From Agriotes lineatus (Eukaryota; Arthropoda; Insecta; Coleoptera; Elateridae), in the NCBI GenBank assembly GCA_940337035.1, contig CALNHX010007773.1, forward strand, positions 1-64,000: DNA of 64,000 nt, in the 5' to 3' direction. Position 1 is the first letter of the stretch. Each line of letters begins with the position of its first letter. This document shows, piece by piece, positions 1-11,501 of this stretch. Made by a program: the position numbers and the translations under genes. Under the pieces are notes generated by a model. That model was not told the origin of the DNA, did not search any database, and saw nothing but the letters and a program-made list of their open reading frames with translations.

Positions 1-590
1 GGAAAGTCCAGGGAGGTAGTCACGTCCACTTTTTTTATTTGCGTTCTGCATTCTAGAAGATTCTAATTTGTTTGGTTCTCAAGTTGCCGCCTTAGAGGTG
101 CTTGGCTGCTTCTGTACGTCATTTGTATTGCAACTTAATTTGTTAATAACACTTAGGTGGTGTTGAGTATCCATTTATATATATCGTTTTATTGAACTTC
201 TACTTTCGTGGCCCGTTATTTTAATAAGCTGGTCTCCCGCGTTCCCTTCTTTACTAGACTAATGACATCTATAGCTCGATTAGAGTGACTTGTTATTTTT
301 ACAGTTGCGTCTAAACCAATTTTTGAAGCTGCATCTACCGTCTATTTTGATAATTGTTTTCTGCCAATAGGTGAATTTGTGTATCAACCAGAAGTTTAAT
401 TTTTATTCTAGTATCTATTGCATGTCAGAAATAGACGGTTTGTTGTTATACTTCACAGAAATCGCGATTCACTTCATTAGAAGCTAACCATTTAATATTT
501 GCACATTTTCTTGTCATCCCCTTGTGCAGTCTTACTAAACACAGGGTTATATTCTAATCGCCCCTACAATCGTACACAAGAATTAGGTAA
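1..590. other. no gene recognised
   Basis: AT-rich DNA with stops in all frames and only short open frames. I see no repeat, RNA gene or conserved motif that I can name. Confidence 0.5.
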
Positions 591-875
591 TTACATAAAA
601 ATTATAGACATTCCGCACAGTTTACCTGTTGGCTGTCCTCTATTCCCAACCTCCTCTTTAAAATGTTTTAGTTTACAAATCGCGGCTTCTCCACTTCTCC
701 AACCTAGCTCCACTGCTGTCATATAGTACAGTTTCTTTTGTAATCCTTCGGGACTGTCTTCATCCCAAAGTAAAATAATTTTCTTGTAATCGTCTTCATC
801 TAGAGCAGTCAAACTGCTCTTTCTTTTAGTGATATTGTTCTGTAAATATGCCACCCCTACGGAAATTAAATTCAA
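591..875 (-). pseudogene. Crypton-type tyrosine recombinase fragment
   Basis: A 94-codon open frame on the minus strand. Its centre reads WDEDSPEGLQKK, then LGWRSGEA and KLKHFKEE. In Crypton-derived recombinase domains, including those of vertebrate ZMYM/QRICH1-type proteins, a similar segment carries the first catalytic arginine in an RGGE or RGxE context; here it is RSGE. No HxxR or tyrosine motif follows downstream, so this is a fragment of the catalytic domain and not a complete gene. The assignment rests on remembered family patterns and would need a profile search. It is unrelated at sequence level to the longer recombinase pseudogene at 47.2-48.2 kb beyond the general fold. Confidence 0.45.
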
Positions 876-3800
876 TGTCCTATAATGCTCAAAAGATAAT
901 ATTATATTTTGTAAAAATATATCCTACAGTTTCTTTACAGTTGTATTCCAAAATATTTTCACCTCGTTTTCCTTATAATCCTCGCCTCATATTGAAAGCC
1001 CAGTCTTTGAGGACCAAGGAAATATAGTCTTTAGTAATTTACTGACCTGGAAATCTCATCGATAATTATATTTGTACTCACAGGTAGTGACCGCCCTTCT
1101 GGCGTACTCCGTACTTCTAGCAATAACGTTAAAATAATTGGCCTTGCATTAGTTAGCATCAACCCATTAGTACCTCATCGCTACCTTCACTGGTTGGGTT
1201 AGCTGTGGGTGCCTTTCGCTAGTACTGCCGAATAGTAATATACTAGATTAACTATTGCTACAGTCCGTACAGAATCGGTAAAACTCGGAGGCTACTGGTC
1301 TTTCACAGTAAAGTAATTACCGTAAATCTTGCTAGGGTATAGCGGAACCACGTGCTTCCGTGGGCTTACATTATTATTGCGAAACTTATCATGCTTCCGC
1401 GGATCACTGTACAAAACTTCGTGCTTTCACGGGATCCATACCTTCGATTATCACATAATCGACCAGCACGAGCAAGAACTTCTTACGTCTACCGACCGCT
1501 TTAATGCCAAAAAGCTACCAAACATCACTTAATTGTCTACGATAGTACGTACATTACACACTAGCTAATCTAATTCACCATCTAAGGATACTCATAGACG
1601 CTCTCAGTTGACTATTTAGCTTCTGAATGTTCTCTTTGTAAGGTTTAAACTGTTACTGAATATACGATTGCAGCTGGCCGAATTAAAGTTTTTTCCTCCG
1701 TAACTGATATAGTTTTGACTCCGGCATTCAGTCAAAAGAAAGAATTATAAATAAGCACACTTCGACACGTTTATCCAAGTCGAGCACAAATTTGCGAATA
1801 AATTTCAAGTTACATGTTCAACTTTGAGAATTTGATAAACTGCAGCTATCTTTGGTTGTTAAAATAAACTTTAACGCAAGCGTTTAGAGGAATACTTAAA
1901 TAATATGTGATTTGTTTAACGAACGACTTCTGGGATTCGACCATATCGAATTGTAGAGGTAGAAGAACTCACCGTTGCGCCCACTTTCGCAAGGGTATTA
2001 GCAGGAGTGTGAGAAGCAAGGTACAGTATTGCAACGTGTCGATCACGCGATAAGCGAAACTCTTCTACGTATTGGAAACAAGACGGCGACATATATAAAC
2101 AAGTGTCTTTACGGTTGAGTGAAGCAGAAGGCAGGGAAAAATAAACGTTTCGTTTCAATTGAAATCTGTGGGATGTTTGTAAATTTTTATTGTTTCGCGA
2201 ATCGCGCTATTAAAGAAAAGAGACCTATTTTGAGGTCATACTTGTTGTAATATTTACTTTTGTGTTCTTGGGGCTGTTGGAAAATATGCTATTATTTCAT
2301 TTGTAGTCTTATAATTATGAGCTTTCGACTAAATCAGCCACTGAAATATAATACGTTCTAAATTTAGCACAAAATCGGAACGAGTCCCAAATCAATTTAC
2401 AGGCGGAGGGCTGTTTTTAAGAATCGGCCGGCGTTTTAGCAGGTAGATTTAAATTATGGAAAGGCCTTTAGCCGATAATTCTCATATTTGGAATGTTGTG
2501 AACCCGAAGTGACCGGGGGTTGCATTTTAGAATGCGAGGGTGCTTATGTGTTTTTGGGCAGTCTGTAGGCGAGATCGCACATGTGTGGACGCGAGCCTAA
2601 TTCTCCGCGAGTGTGTGATTCCGCCGCGATTACGTTTTGAAGTGAAATGACTTGTAGATTATAATCGAGTGAATAAAACGATGAGGTCTGTAATATCTAA
2701 ATAGAATGCTAGTGCTTGAGTAGCTTAGAAAATGTAGCTATTGTACAGCGAAGACAAACATTCGATATTGTCTCGTATTGATGCTGATTGTAGACAGCTT
2801 TGTTAATTGGATCGCTGTTTCTTGTCGCAGAGGGTGCCCTCGTACCTGGGTTAATGGCTATCTGGCGAGATAGCCTACGACCCTTGACCTGATAAGCATT
2901 GTGCTTTTCAGTGGCCTCAGTTAGCGCGACTGAGGGGCTTTTGGTGAAGCTCAATTCCCAATGATGCCTTGTACCTGTGCCTTTTACAGTCCATGCGGCC
3001 ACTGTAACTGCGGGTACATTGACATGGGTTGTACCCATTGATGCCGTTAACGTTCGGTTAAGGCATACTACATGCGGTAAGCATCCGTGGTTTCAGGATA
3101 TTACAGGTACATCATCGAAGGTGCACCGAAGAATATACCTGATGATAGCTTCTTCGAGATGCGGCGCGGGACGACGCGGGGGGCCCATACGACCCCCTGT
3201 AAGTATTATGTAATGAGCACATTACTGCTAAAAGCTGAATGTTTGTCGTTTTGCTTGCATGACTGAGTGAAATTGGCTGGATTTATGTTCGCGGACAAGG
3301 GCTCGCTTACCACTTTGCAACCCACAGTATCATGTTTCTGATTTAAAACCCCAGACCGCAAGGGCGTTATGGAATTTCTGGTAAATCGCCAGTTCTTCTG
3401 AAATTTATGCATGTGACCGATCTGAATCCTAGAAAAATAAATTAGCCCAGGGCACCGAAAAGATGTGCCTACATACTGATTTTTACTGGAAGAGTAATTT
3501 CACCAATTTAGGCAGCATTGCAGGAGCAAGATATTTTGTAAACAACCTCGCCATGGCATACCATTCAACTTATCTTTAGGTGACAGGAAATGTATGAGAG
3601 TTAAGTTAAGTTGTGTTAAGCTGCCGTACACTTCTGTTTTTTGCCCTTGCTACAGTGTTTCGCTTTTGGTGTGGTAAACACGTTGACTTGCCATGATATT
3701 TTGCTTTCCACATTCCCGAAGAAACCCCCTGCAAAAATGGGCAAAACATTGAGTCCTTCTAATTCAGCAATGATACGGTCCAACTCTAAAACCAATTGCA

Positions 3801-4497
3801 AGCTACGACTATTGCCGCGAAAGCCTTCGAAATCAACATGAGATTTGCCGATTATATAAGAGTATCTACGAAGAACTAAATTTAAATATGTCGGAAATGT
3901 TTTCCAAAAATTAGGGTCGTTCAGGTGCTATATTATTCTAAAGAACATTTGGACTTGAATGGTGAATAACCGATTTAGTGCTTGCACTTGTGACAATAAA
4001 TTATCAAACTACGTGTAGCATGTCTTTTGAAAGAACCAATGCAGAGGTTAATGCCGCTTAGGTCACATTTCAGCCAACATTAGTAAATCAATTATGACCT
4101 TTGGAAGTTAAAAATAATATATCAAGCCATGTTTACAAATATACAGCGAATTATTACCAATACATCGCTTCCTGATTCCCAAATAATGCCAAGAATTACT
4201 TTCTACGCAAGAACACTCTTGCTTTCATTTGCTGCATTAACATAAGTTACACTCGCACTTTCCTGGACAGAACTGCATAGAACCAAGCTGTTTCCCAAGC
4301 AATGAAGAGTGAATCTCACGAACTGTATTGTTTCGCGAAGTTCGCATCAGATAATGAGCGCCTATGCTGACCTTTGCTAACAATAATCGCATGCTTTCTC
4401 CTGCCGCGGCCAAGCTCATTACCATTGCTTTTATATAAAACAACCTTAACCTGAGCAATATGAATATTTTATACTCTGATATGCTGTCATTGGTAGC
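876..4497. other. no confident gene; a few local repeats
   Basis: Mostly AT-rich DNA. Three imperfect copies of a GTGCTTCC(G/A)(T/C)GG-like motif lie at about 1351, 1390 and 1420. A GC-richer patch at 2820-3200 contains CCTGG, GCGCGGG and GGGGGGCCC runs but no recognisable coding sequence. An open minus-strand frame at about 3616-3860 is leucine-rich (for example ELDRIIAELEGL) but matches nothing I can name. Confidence 0.35.
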
Positions 4498-4983
4498 ATG
4501 TCCGCGACGTGCTACATTTGCGAGAATCTGGAACGTTGCTATCATTTTCGAGCAAAGTGCTTGTTAGGTAAGCCACTGGATCGTGGTTTTGGCGGGCAAG
4601 GTTACGATTATAGTAATGATATAATAATAGGCCTCTTGGGTTTACGAGCTTATTTGCTAACCTGTCCAAAGGGAGCAGCTGTATTTGTTTATTTGGTGAC
4701 GAGTTTACTAGATCAGTTTTGCTTTGTATACTGCTGTATGGCTTTAATTGGTTTCTATGAGGGTCTATCAAATTGGATGCACGCTTTAATGGCTGAAGAG
4801 CACTTTCTTTTAGGGGCGTCCTTAAAAATTCGATTGACCATGTGCAAATATGCCTATTTATATTCTCGATTTATATATATTACATCACATCCCCCCGAGG
4901 TCGATGACACTGCAGTAAATAAGATTTTAGGCTTGATAGCAGATCAGACAATTGACTGGTTTAAACTTTACTTTAATTTCTAA
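4498..4983 (+). CDS. unrecognised 161-codon open frame
   Basis: An open frame of 161 codons starting MSATCYICENLERC and ending FKLYFNF. It is rich in hydrophobic and aromatic residues, with stretches such as GAAVFVYLVTSLL followed by FCFVYCCMALIGF that could form membrane segments. It has no family motif that I recognise. An overlapping open frame lies on the other strand, and the base composition matches the surrounding non-coding DNA, so it may be a chance frame. No neighbour gene gives context. It is kept only because its length is unusual for this AT-rich region. Confidence 0.18.
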   Translation: MSATCYICENLERCYHFRAKCLLGKPLDRGFGGQGYDYSNDIIIGLLGLRAYLLTCPKGAAVFVYLVTSLLDQFCFVYCCMALIGFYEGLSNWMHALMAEEHFLLGASLKIRLTMCKYAYLYSRFIYITSHPPEVDDTAVNKILGLIADQTIDWFKLYFNF

Positions 4984-5499
4984 CAAAAAATAACATTGTA
5001 ATGAAATATTTTAGATTTTTGTAGAAAAGCAGGTAATATGAAACTGTTTAAAATACTGTACTTGTACCTACGTTTCAGGTGTTTTGGCGTGTTATGCAAA
5101 AACTACATCACTGAGGGGTATAGCATGACAAGACCCAAAGACGCTAGTGACGCCTGAGGTGCATACAAAACTTGCTGTAAGATTGAAATTTTATTAAAAA
5201 TCTGTAAAGAGGTTTACACGGAAGTTCCCTCGCCAATTAGGTCAATTTGCAAATAAAGAACCGTAATCTGCTGGAATTTGAACTTCGCGCTCCCAGGTAA
5301 ATATTTTGAGGCCGCCGCTAAATAACTGAGCCACGGGCATGCTCGAATTGGACGAGGTTGTGCTGCGTCTTAAAGATAAGTTACTATTCTGTTCCATTTG
5401 TGATGTTTACCCTGTATCTGTTAGGTCTCATTTTGCCAATGATAACGCCTGAGCTATGTGCAAATTATTGCTTTCATCTGATAAACTAAACTGAGTTGC

Positions 5500-6541
5500 T
5501 TGAGTGCGGACGCGTGCAGAGTAGCTCTGTGTTTATGTTTAATTTTGTGTAGTTACAGTTTGCCAAAAGTGCTAATTTTGAGTGAAATAGCTACGTGCAG
5601 TGTTTCCTTTGACATTCTACCTCCAGAACAAGACTATGAAGTATGTGGAGGCTGCAAAAATGGACTTCATTATTTGTGTTTCGGAATACGGGAAACGAAT
5701 TATAAGAAGCTTAACAGCGACACCAAGGCCGCCTGGAAATGTGGTACCTGCAAAAGTAAAGGTGTTGTGAGTGTAGATAATCCTATCAATTTATCCAGCA
5801 ATATTAGCACCGAAATACTGCAGATAATCACAGCTGCTGTTGAACAAGTAGTTAGAGAAGAAAATAAGGCGCTTCCTAAAAAGCTTGATGCGTTTCAAAA
5901 GTCTCTTGATTATTATAACGAACAAGTTGAAGACTTAAAAAAGATGTTGCAGGAGAGGCACAATAAAGTTGAAGAATGTTTAAATAGGGTGGATAAATTA
6001 AATTCAGAAAATTTAGACCTGAAGCGGGAAAGCCATGAACTGAAAAGCAGATTAAATAAATTGAAACAATATAGTCGATTGAATTCTTTGGAAATACTTG
6101 GGGGTGCCTGAACCGAAGGATAAAAACATATTTTCTACAATTAGTGCAATCGGAAGAGCGTTAACCTATGAAGTGAAAAAAGAAATGATCGCCGTCTGTC
6201 ACAGGTTGAAGTTAGACGTTCAGCGACGCCAGGAGCCTAGAACTATCGTCGTAAAATTCGTCAGTCGAATTCATAAAGAGTCATTCTTGCAGGCAAGAAA
6301 AATTAAGCGCAACTTTTCTACAAGAGATTTGGACCCTACTTGTGGTACGTCAAAGCCAGTGTATATAAATCGGTCGTTATCTCCTGATAATAGAAGATTA
6401 TTGGCAAAGTGCCGCGAGTTTAAAAGATCTAGCAGTATAAAATATCTGTGGATTAGGAATGGGGAATTCATGATGAGAAAAAGTGATTCCAGTCGTGTAT
6501 ATGCAATCAATTCTATCGCTGACTTTAATGATGTACATTAA
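5500..6541 (+). pseudogene. ORF1 of non-LTR element B (PHD-like, coiled coil, RRM-like end)
   Basis: ORF1-type nucleic-acid chaperone of a non-LTR retrotransposon. Near residues 49-84 a PHD-like zinc-binding pattern is visible: CGGC, then HYLC, then W-K-CGTC. A heptad-rich coiled coil follows at about residues 110-200 (for example EDLKKMLQERHNKVEECL). The second half carries the usual C-terminal module, with conserved NRSLSPDNRRLLA, then LWIRNGEFMMRK and a closing I-N-SIADF motif. The two halves are in different frames. The switch lies at a run of five G (6100-6104), consistent with one extra G. The first codons (MSADACRV...) may not be the original start. ORF2 of the same element follows after about 700 bp that now includes a SINE. 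Confidence 0.75.
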
Positions 6542-6943
6542 GGAAAACAAATTTTATTTAAATGTTTGGCATACAAACATATTTTTTTCCAAAAAGTTAA
6601 ATATGCGATTAAACGTTAATATTAGATCTTTGCCCACAACTTTACACAATATTTTTAATAATGATATTTTAATTTCTCTGGGCGATTTTGTTCTTCATAA
6701 AAGAATAAAATGTAAACACAGGTACATGTTTTTTTGCAGATTTTAATTTTAATTCATCGTTATACATTTTTATTGTTTTGTGGTCACTGGTTATATCATT
6801 TGCTGTATGTACTCGTAGTTCTTATTAATTTCAATAATCTTGGATTGTTTGGTACACATAGTTTAGTATTTGATAACATAATTGAGTTAAATGTAGATTT
6901 AAGTAGAATTAATTTGTTTTTCTATTTCTGGTGCATTGCCAGT
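6542..6943 (+). other. intergenic region of element B between ORF1 and SINE
   Basis: T-rich non-coding DNA between ORF1 and ORF2 of element B. Open frames here lack any domain signature and look like chance frames in low-complexity sequence. Confidence 0.5.
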
Positions 6944-7190
6944 GCAAAAAGAGTACCTTTTTTTTTAAATTTCCCTACCGACTACCGTTGCCCCCCGGAA
7001 CCGCTTACGCATTACTTCAGGGGGCGCGGGCGTCACTTAAACCTAGTCTTAATTAATTGAAAATCTAGACCGCCCGTGCCGGGAGTTGAACTCTCAACGC
7101 TCCGGCTCGAGCGCTCCATGATTTTCAATGTGACCTCGGCTGCAACGGCAATCGCCGCTCGCCTACCGAGGTCCCGCAAAAAGAGTACCT
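6944..7190 (-). mobile_element. tRNA-derived SINE with 15-bp target duplication
   Basis: The SINE body is 6959-7175, in minus orientation. The 15-bp direct repeat GCAAAAAGAGTACCT flanks it exactly (6944-6958 and 7176-7190). On the minus strand it begins GGACCTCGGTAGGCGAGCGG, has a B-box-like GAGTTCAACTCCCG (complement of 7080-7093), a GC-rich body, and ends in an A tail seen as T9 at 6958-6966. A-box plus B-box spacing and the tail identify a tRNA-derived SINE mobilised by target-primed reverse transcription. It interrupts the ORF1-ORF2 spacer of element B and is therefore younger than B. Confidence 0.88.
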
Positions 7191-7253
7191 GCATTGCTCC
7201 AATGTGTGTTTTTTATTTTACCTTTAATATCTGATTTTTTGTTTGTTTAGCAA

Positions 7254-7724
7254 ATGACTAATTACATTAATGTTGCTCATTTAAATGGACGTTCTCTCAG
7301 AAACAATTTTACAGAAATTATGAAGCTGCTTCTATAGTCCAATTATGATGTTGTGATAGTGACTGAGACATGGTTGTCATCCAGTGATTCTGATGATCTG
7401 ATACACATTCCAGGCTTTCTGGTTGTTCGATGAGATAGGGCTACCGCAACATGGAGCGGATGGGTATGTGTTTATATTAAAAATAATATCAATTATTCAA
7501 TTGTTTCAATCTCAAAAAATTCTGCAGCCATCGAACAACTTTGGATCAAACTAATGTTTAAAAATACAATTTTGATGTTTGGTACAGTTTATAGAAGACA
7601 CGAGTATTCTTGAAAAAACTTGTATTATCACTATATACAGATCTCCTACATCTAGTCATGGCGATTTTCTATGTAAGTTTTCAGAGATGTTAAACATTAT
7701 TTACGATAGGTACCACAGTATAAT
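7254..7724 (+). pseudogene. ORF2 start of element B: APE-type endonuclease, N-terminal part
   Basis: The frame starts at ATG 7254 with a HLNGRSLRNN segment, equivalent to the N-R-S-L motif of APE-type LINE endonucleases. It reaches the metal-binding glutamate motif VIVTETWL, then FLVVR and VCVYIKNN. It contains in-frame stops (near 7336 and 7432). At about 7575-7625 a disruption duplicates or shifts the segment around TVYR/TIYRSPTSSHGD. The domain is cut at 7724, where element A inserted. The downstream continuation, including the GDLN motif, starts at 19882, and the reading frame matches across the gap if one ATAAT copy is removed. Inactive. Confidence 0.8.
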
Positions 7725-8027
7725 ATTCTAAAAACGTCTGGTCTTATGATGGCAGAATTTTTGTAAAGGTGCAAGATAAAGTCCATCGTATAAACAGTGA
7801 AGAAGATATAGACGGCATTCAATGTGGGCGATAAATTGTGTGCATTAAGTGATATGGTTGTTGGCAAAACATTGAGTTTTATCAAAAGAACCACATATAG
7901 CGCAGCGCTTGACAAAGTCTGAATTCGTCATTTTTTCGTTGATAATTATAGAAAGTTACTTTGTTGTGAATTTAAATTGTTAAACTTTGGTTTATTGTTT
8001 GTTTTCTTTAGTAAAGTAATATGTTAA
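7725..8027 (+). mobile_element. 5' end of non-LTR element A (5'-truncated)
   Basis: Element A begins inside the end of its ORF1. Positions 7727-7834 encode the ORF1 C-terminal module (NVWSYDGRIFVKV, then RINSEEDID) up to a TAA stop. A spacer of about 185 bp leads to ATG 8021, the probable ORF2 start, which the palindromic element interrupts after two codons. ORF2 resumes at 16800. The 5-bp repeat ATAAT at 7720-7724 and 19877-19881 is the likely target duplication. Starting within ORF1 is typical 5' truncation during target-primed reverse transcription. Confidence 0.8.
8022..8027. repeat. left copy of 6-bp target duplication TGTTAA
   Basis: TGTTAA immediately precedes the left tip (AGTAGTATACGG) and the same six bases immediately follow the right tip at 16794-16799. 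Removing one copy and the insert rejoins the start of element A ORF2 in frame. Confidence 0.9.
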
Positions 8028-8035
8028 AGTAGTAT

Positions 8036-8400
8036 ACGGACACTTTAATTTTGATAGCTGTCAATCAAATTTTAATTGACCCAATTAAAAATGCGAATTA
8101 AACCGCGAATCAATTCCGCGGATTGACCTAATTAATTTGGCGGATTGATCTAATTATTCTTCATATGTGCTACTGATTAATCACATATGAAGTTTGATAT
8201 TTAATTTACATATGTGCTACTGATTAAATTACGCCCGGCCATTTTTAATTTGCTTCTGGAATTACACGGCGGCCATCTTGGTTTTCTGGCGCGAATATTT
8301 GAATTTAAATTTTTTTCAGTTTTTATTTTCAAGTTCAATTTTTGAATTTTAAACTTCCCGGGATGTCGGCCATCTTGGTGCGCGCGCACTTCTCACGGCG
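8036..8400. promoter_or_regulatory. left tip with repeated motifs
   Basis: The outer 370 bp contain short AT-rich direct and inverted repeats: ACATATGTGCTACTGATTAA occurs twice, and CACATATGAAGTTTGAT is near-palindromic. Two copies of CGGCCATCTTG lie at 8270-8280 and 8367-8377. On the other strand this reads CAAGATGGCCG, close to the YY1/Pho core. The mirror image lies at 16440-16790. A promoter or replication role is inference. Confidence 0.4.
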
Positions 8401-8528
8401 GTTGTTTTTAATTTTCGCGGAAATATTTGAAATTCAAACTGATAGATCTATCCCGCTCTTCGAAGCTGCTGTCTCTCTCTTGCATTCACTCGCGGAAATA
8501 TTTGAATTTAAAAAAAGCTTCCTGCGAT

Positions 8529-8602
8529 GACCCATGGCTGGAGTCGAACCAGCGATCACAGCATTACGAGTACGAAGTCTTAACCAACTGGGCTATCGAA
8601 GC
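8529..8602 (-). tRNA. tRNA-Thr(CGT)-like sequence, left arm, probably degenerate
   Basis: On the minus strand the A box TAGCCCAGTTGGTTAAGAC and a perfect T arm (GCTGG, TTCGACT, CCAGC) are present, with anticodon loop CTCGTAA giving CGT (Thr). The acceptor halves (GCTTCGA and CATGGGT) do not pair well and the anticodon stem is imperfect, so this is more likely a tRNA pseudogene or Pol III promoter relic than a working tRNA. The copy at 16218-16291 is its mirror. Confidence 0.5.
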
Positions 8603-9115
8603 GATCGAGGTTAAAGGAATTAAACATGGTCACTTGCGTGTCACGAGCCCAGCTTTAAACAAACTATTTTTCAAAAATTTAGATTATAAGAATAGGGGAT
8701 GTGTAGCTTATTGTGTTTAAAGGTTGATACATTTTTTAAAAAATTAGATTTGTAACAGCTTATTAATTATTTTATAATTTGTGCCTGCTATATGGCTGGA
8801 TTAACGAGAGCCTCATTGTCCCTACCTACTATAGGAAGTTTCTGTCTAAGTTCCCTTTTTAAAACAGGTCGGTGCCTGTGTATTGTTTGGTTTTAAAGGT
8901 TTGAACATTGTACCACTTAGCTGTTCTGATATTATACTTCCATATACATATTATAAATAAATTTTAAATGTTATTTTCGACTGAGTTTTAGCCGCTTATA
9001 AATTACAACAGCTGGTTTAAAATTAAATGGGCGATCGGTCACAATTATATATATCAGCAATAGCATGAACAAGAAGATATACGTATTGCTTGAGTAAGAA
9101 AGAGATAAACATATA

Positions 9116-9625
9116 ATCCGTTCACGACCTTTTTGGGACAGAGTTGGCTATTATTTTATCTTTTCATGTTGGACTAACTGATTCGGTGATGTAGCGGATG
9201 CAACTTTTTTTCTGTCAGTGTCTGTTCGACATTTTCTTGCCACCACATTGCCAAACTTATTATTTTAATATTCGTAAGAAAATAAATGCTTTATCAAGTG
9301 TGTAAAAGTAATTTTAATTTCCGTCAAAGGAAAAAGCAAAATGCCCAATATAATTTTGTTACAACAAAAAATTTCCATTAAACGATGCTAGTTGCAGTTT
9401 AAAAAGGACAGACCAGATCTAAAAGAACACGAGTTGATGTCGAGACTAGAGAGAGATCAGGCAACAATGTACCTATTCAGAAAATATAACCTTAAACTGA
9501 AAACAACCTAACCTAACAGAAAAAGTGCCAGTTTGCATTAGGGAGTTTAGTTGCCGCAGAGGTACTGCCAACAAAATTACTAGATGGTCATAGCCTCACC
9601 TGACCCAAAAAGATCGTGAACGGCT
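9116..9625. mobile_element. 510-bp MITE in left arm
   Basis: The ends are inverted: A(T/G)CCGTTCACGACCTTTTTG at the left and the matching complement at the right, flanked by TATA (9112-9115 and 9626-9629). There is no coding capacity. A mirrored copy of identical length is at 15195-15704, so the MITE was present before the palindrome formed. A TA/TATA duplication is compatible with a Tc1/mariner-type source. Confidence 0.75.
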
Positions 9626-9659
9626 TATATTAGCAAGTATTGGAGAAGGCTTGACTAAT

Positions 9660-11240
9660 TTTAATTATGACATTTGTCAACTAAACATAAAATAAATTTG
9701 AATAAAAGCACGCAAAATTACGAAAATACGTAGAAAATTTATAAAAATCGGCATCTTGTCACATTAAATTCTGCAAAAACGACAAAAAACAATATTTTTT
9801 TACAACTTTTATTGAAAAAATAGTAAAATTTTACGAAAATACGTCTGTGTTGACGACCAATGAAAATAAATTTGAATAAAAATACGCAAAAATTACGAAA
9901 AGACGTATGTGTTGATCCCCAAAGTAACAAAAATTTGAATAAAAACGCACAATTTCGTTGAAAATCTTTACAAAGCGACTTTATAATACCGAAAAAATGA
10001 TGTAAAAAAGTTTTTAAGAGTTATTTCTAAGCATAATTTTGCAAACGTTTAACAAATAAACCGTAATTTTTTAAAGTACATCACACAATTATGAAATCGT
10101 AGTTCAATTTATATGAATTTTCGATACTTTGTATGTGAAAAAATAGCTTCAATTACTAATATTTGAATAAAAACATACAATTTCCAAAGCATTTCGTTCA
10201 AAATTTTAGAAAATCGACAGCATCTCCCATTAAAATTTATAAAAATCGGCATCTTGTCACATTAAATTCTGTAAAAACGACAAAAAACAATATTTTTTTA
10301 CAACTTTCATTGAAAAATAGTAAAATTTTACGAAAATACGTCTGTGTTGACGACAAATGAAAATAAATTTGAATAGAAACACGCAAAAATTACGAAAAGA
10401 CGTATGTGTTGGCACCCAAAGTAACAAAAATTTGAATAAAATCACGCAATCATACAGCATCTCACATAAATTTTCGCAAATATCGACATCATGTCACATA
10501 AATTATACAAAAACTGTCATCACGTCACTTGAAATTATACAAAATACGATATTTTTATTCAACACACGATGAAAATTGAACAAAAATCACGCAATCACAC
10601 ATCATATCACATAAATTTACACAAAAATCGACATCATGTCACATAAATTATACAAAAACTGACATCATATCACTTGAAATTATACAAAAAACGATATTTT
10701 ATTCAACACACGATGAAAATTGAACAAAAATCACGCAATTACAAGCCATCCCACATAAATTTTCACAAAAATCGACATCATGTTACCTAAACTATGCATA
10801 ATTTTGCAAATGTTTTACACTTTTTATAAAATGCATCGCTCAAAATTAAAAGAAATAGCAATTTCGTTGAAAAATTTGCAAATGTTTTACACTTTTCTAT
10901 AAAATGTATCGCCCAAAATTAAAAGAAATCACAATTTTTTAAATTATATTACGCCATTATGAAATCGTAGATTGATTTTCACAAAACTCGACATCATGTT
11001 ACATAAACTATGCATAATTTTGCAAATGTTTTACACTTTTTATAAAATGCATCGCTCAAAATTAAAAGAAATAGCAATTTCGTTGAAAAATTTGCAAATG
11101 TTTTACACTTTTCTATAAAATGTATCGCCCAAAATTAAAAGAAATCACAATTTTCTAAATTATATCACGCCATTATGAAATCGTAGATTGATTTTTTGAA
11201 ATTTTACACTTTGTAACTGTAAAATAACTGCAAATACTAT
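9660..11240. repeat. AT-rich internal repeats with arm-specific tandem duplications
   Basis: Degenerate units built on AAAATTACG/CACGCAAT, TCGACATCATGTCACATAAATTATAC and ACGATATTTTATTCAACACACGATG recur across this stretch. Tandem duplications with 499-bp and 216-bp steps are visible (ACATTAAATT at 9761 and 10260; ACTATGCATA at 10791 and 11007). The right arm has single copies (14330-15120). Short open frames here are by-products of the repeats. Confidence 0.7.
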
Positions 11241-11501
11241 TATTTTAGCTTTAGACTTTGTAATTATTGCAGATTCGAGAAAAAAACAAAGCAGAGTAGA
11301 AATAAAAAACACAAACACTTTGTAATAAACAAATATATTGTTCTTATTTCGTATAATACTTAATAATATAAATATAAATGTACAGCAGAATGTCTTTGTT
11401 CTAAAAATTCGCTAGCAATTTACAAAACTGTAGTTTGAGGTGCACGACAGTTCAAATTAAAAAGACTGCAAGTAATAAAATCAGAATTTCATTGTGTAAT
11501 T

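Larger units (their letters stand above)
5450..7724 (+). mobile_element. non-LTR retrotransposon B, 5' part
   Basis: This is the 5' half of a non-LTR element of Jockey/CR1 type. It holds ORF1 (5500-6541), an AT-rich intergenic stretch, and the start of ORF2 with its endonuclease (7254-7724). The element continues at 19882 and ends with a (CTTAT)n tail at about 22398, because element A inserted into the endonuclease region. Without the SINE and element A it would be about 4.6 kb, a normal length for the class. The 5' boundary is approximate; I could not find a target duplication for B. Confidence 0.75.

Noticed and set aside
6734..7060. 108-codon frame
   Set aside because: It runs from the T-rich spacer of element B into the SINE; a chance frame.
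7697..7915. 72-codon minus-strand frame
   Set aside because: It is the shadow of the ORF1 end of element A on the opposite strand.
8427..8720. 97-codon open frame in both palindrome arms
   Set aside because: It overlaps the tRNA-Thr-like sequence and has no domain; it exists because the arms are GC-richer there.
9739..10572. several 60-70 codon frames in the AT-rich repeats
   Set aside because: They repeat with the DNA repeat units and appear on both strands.
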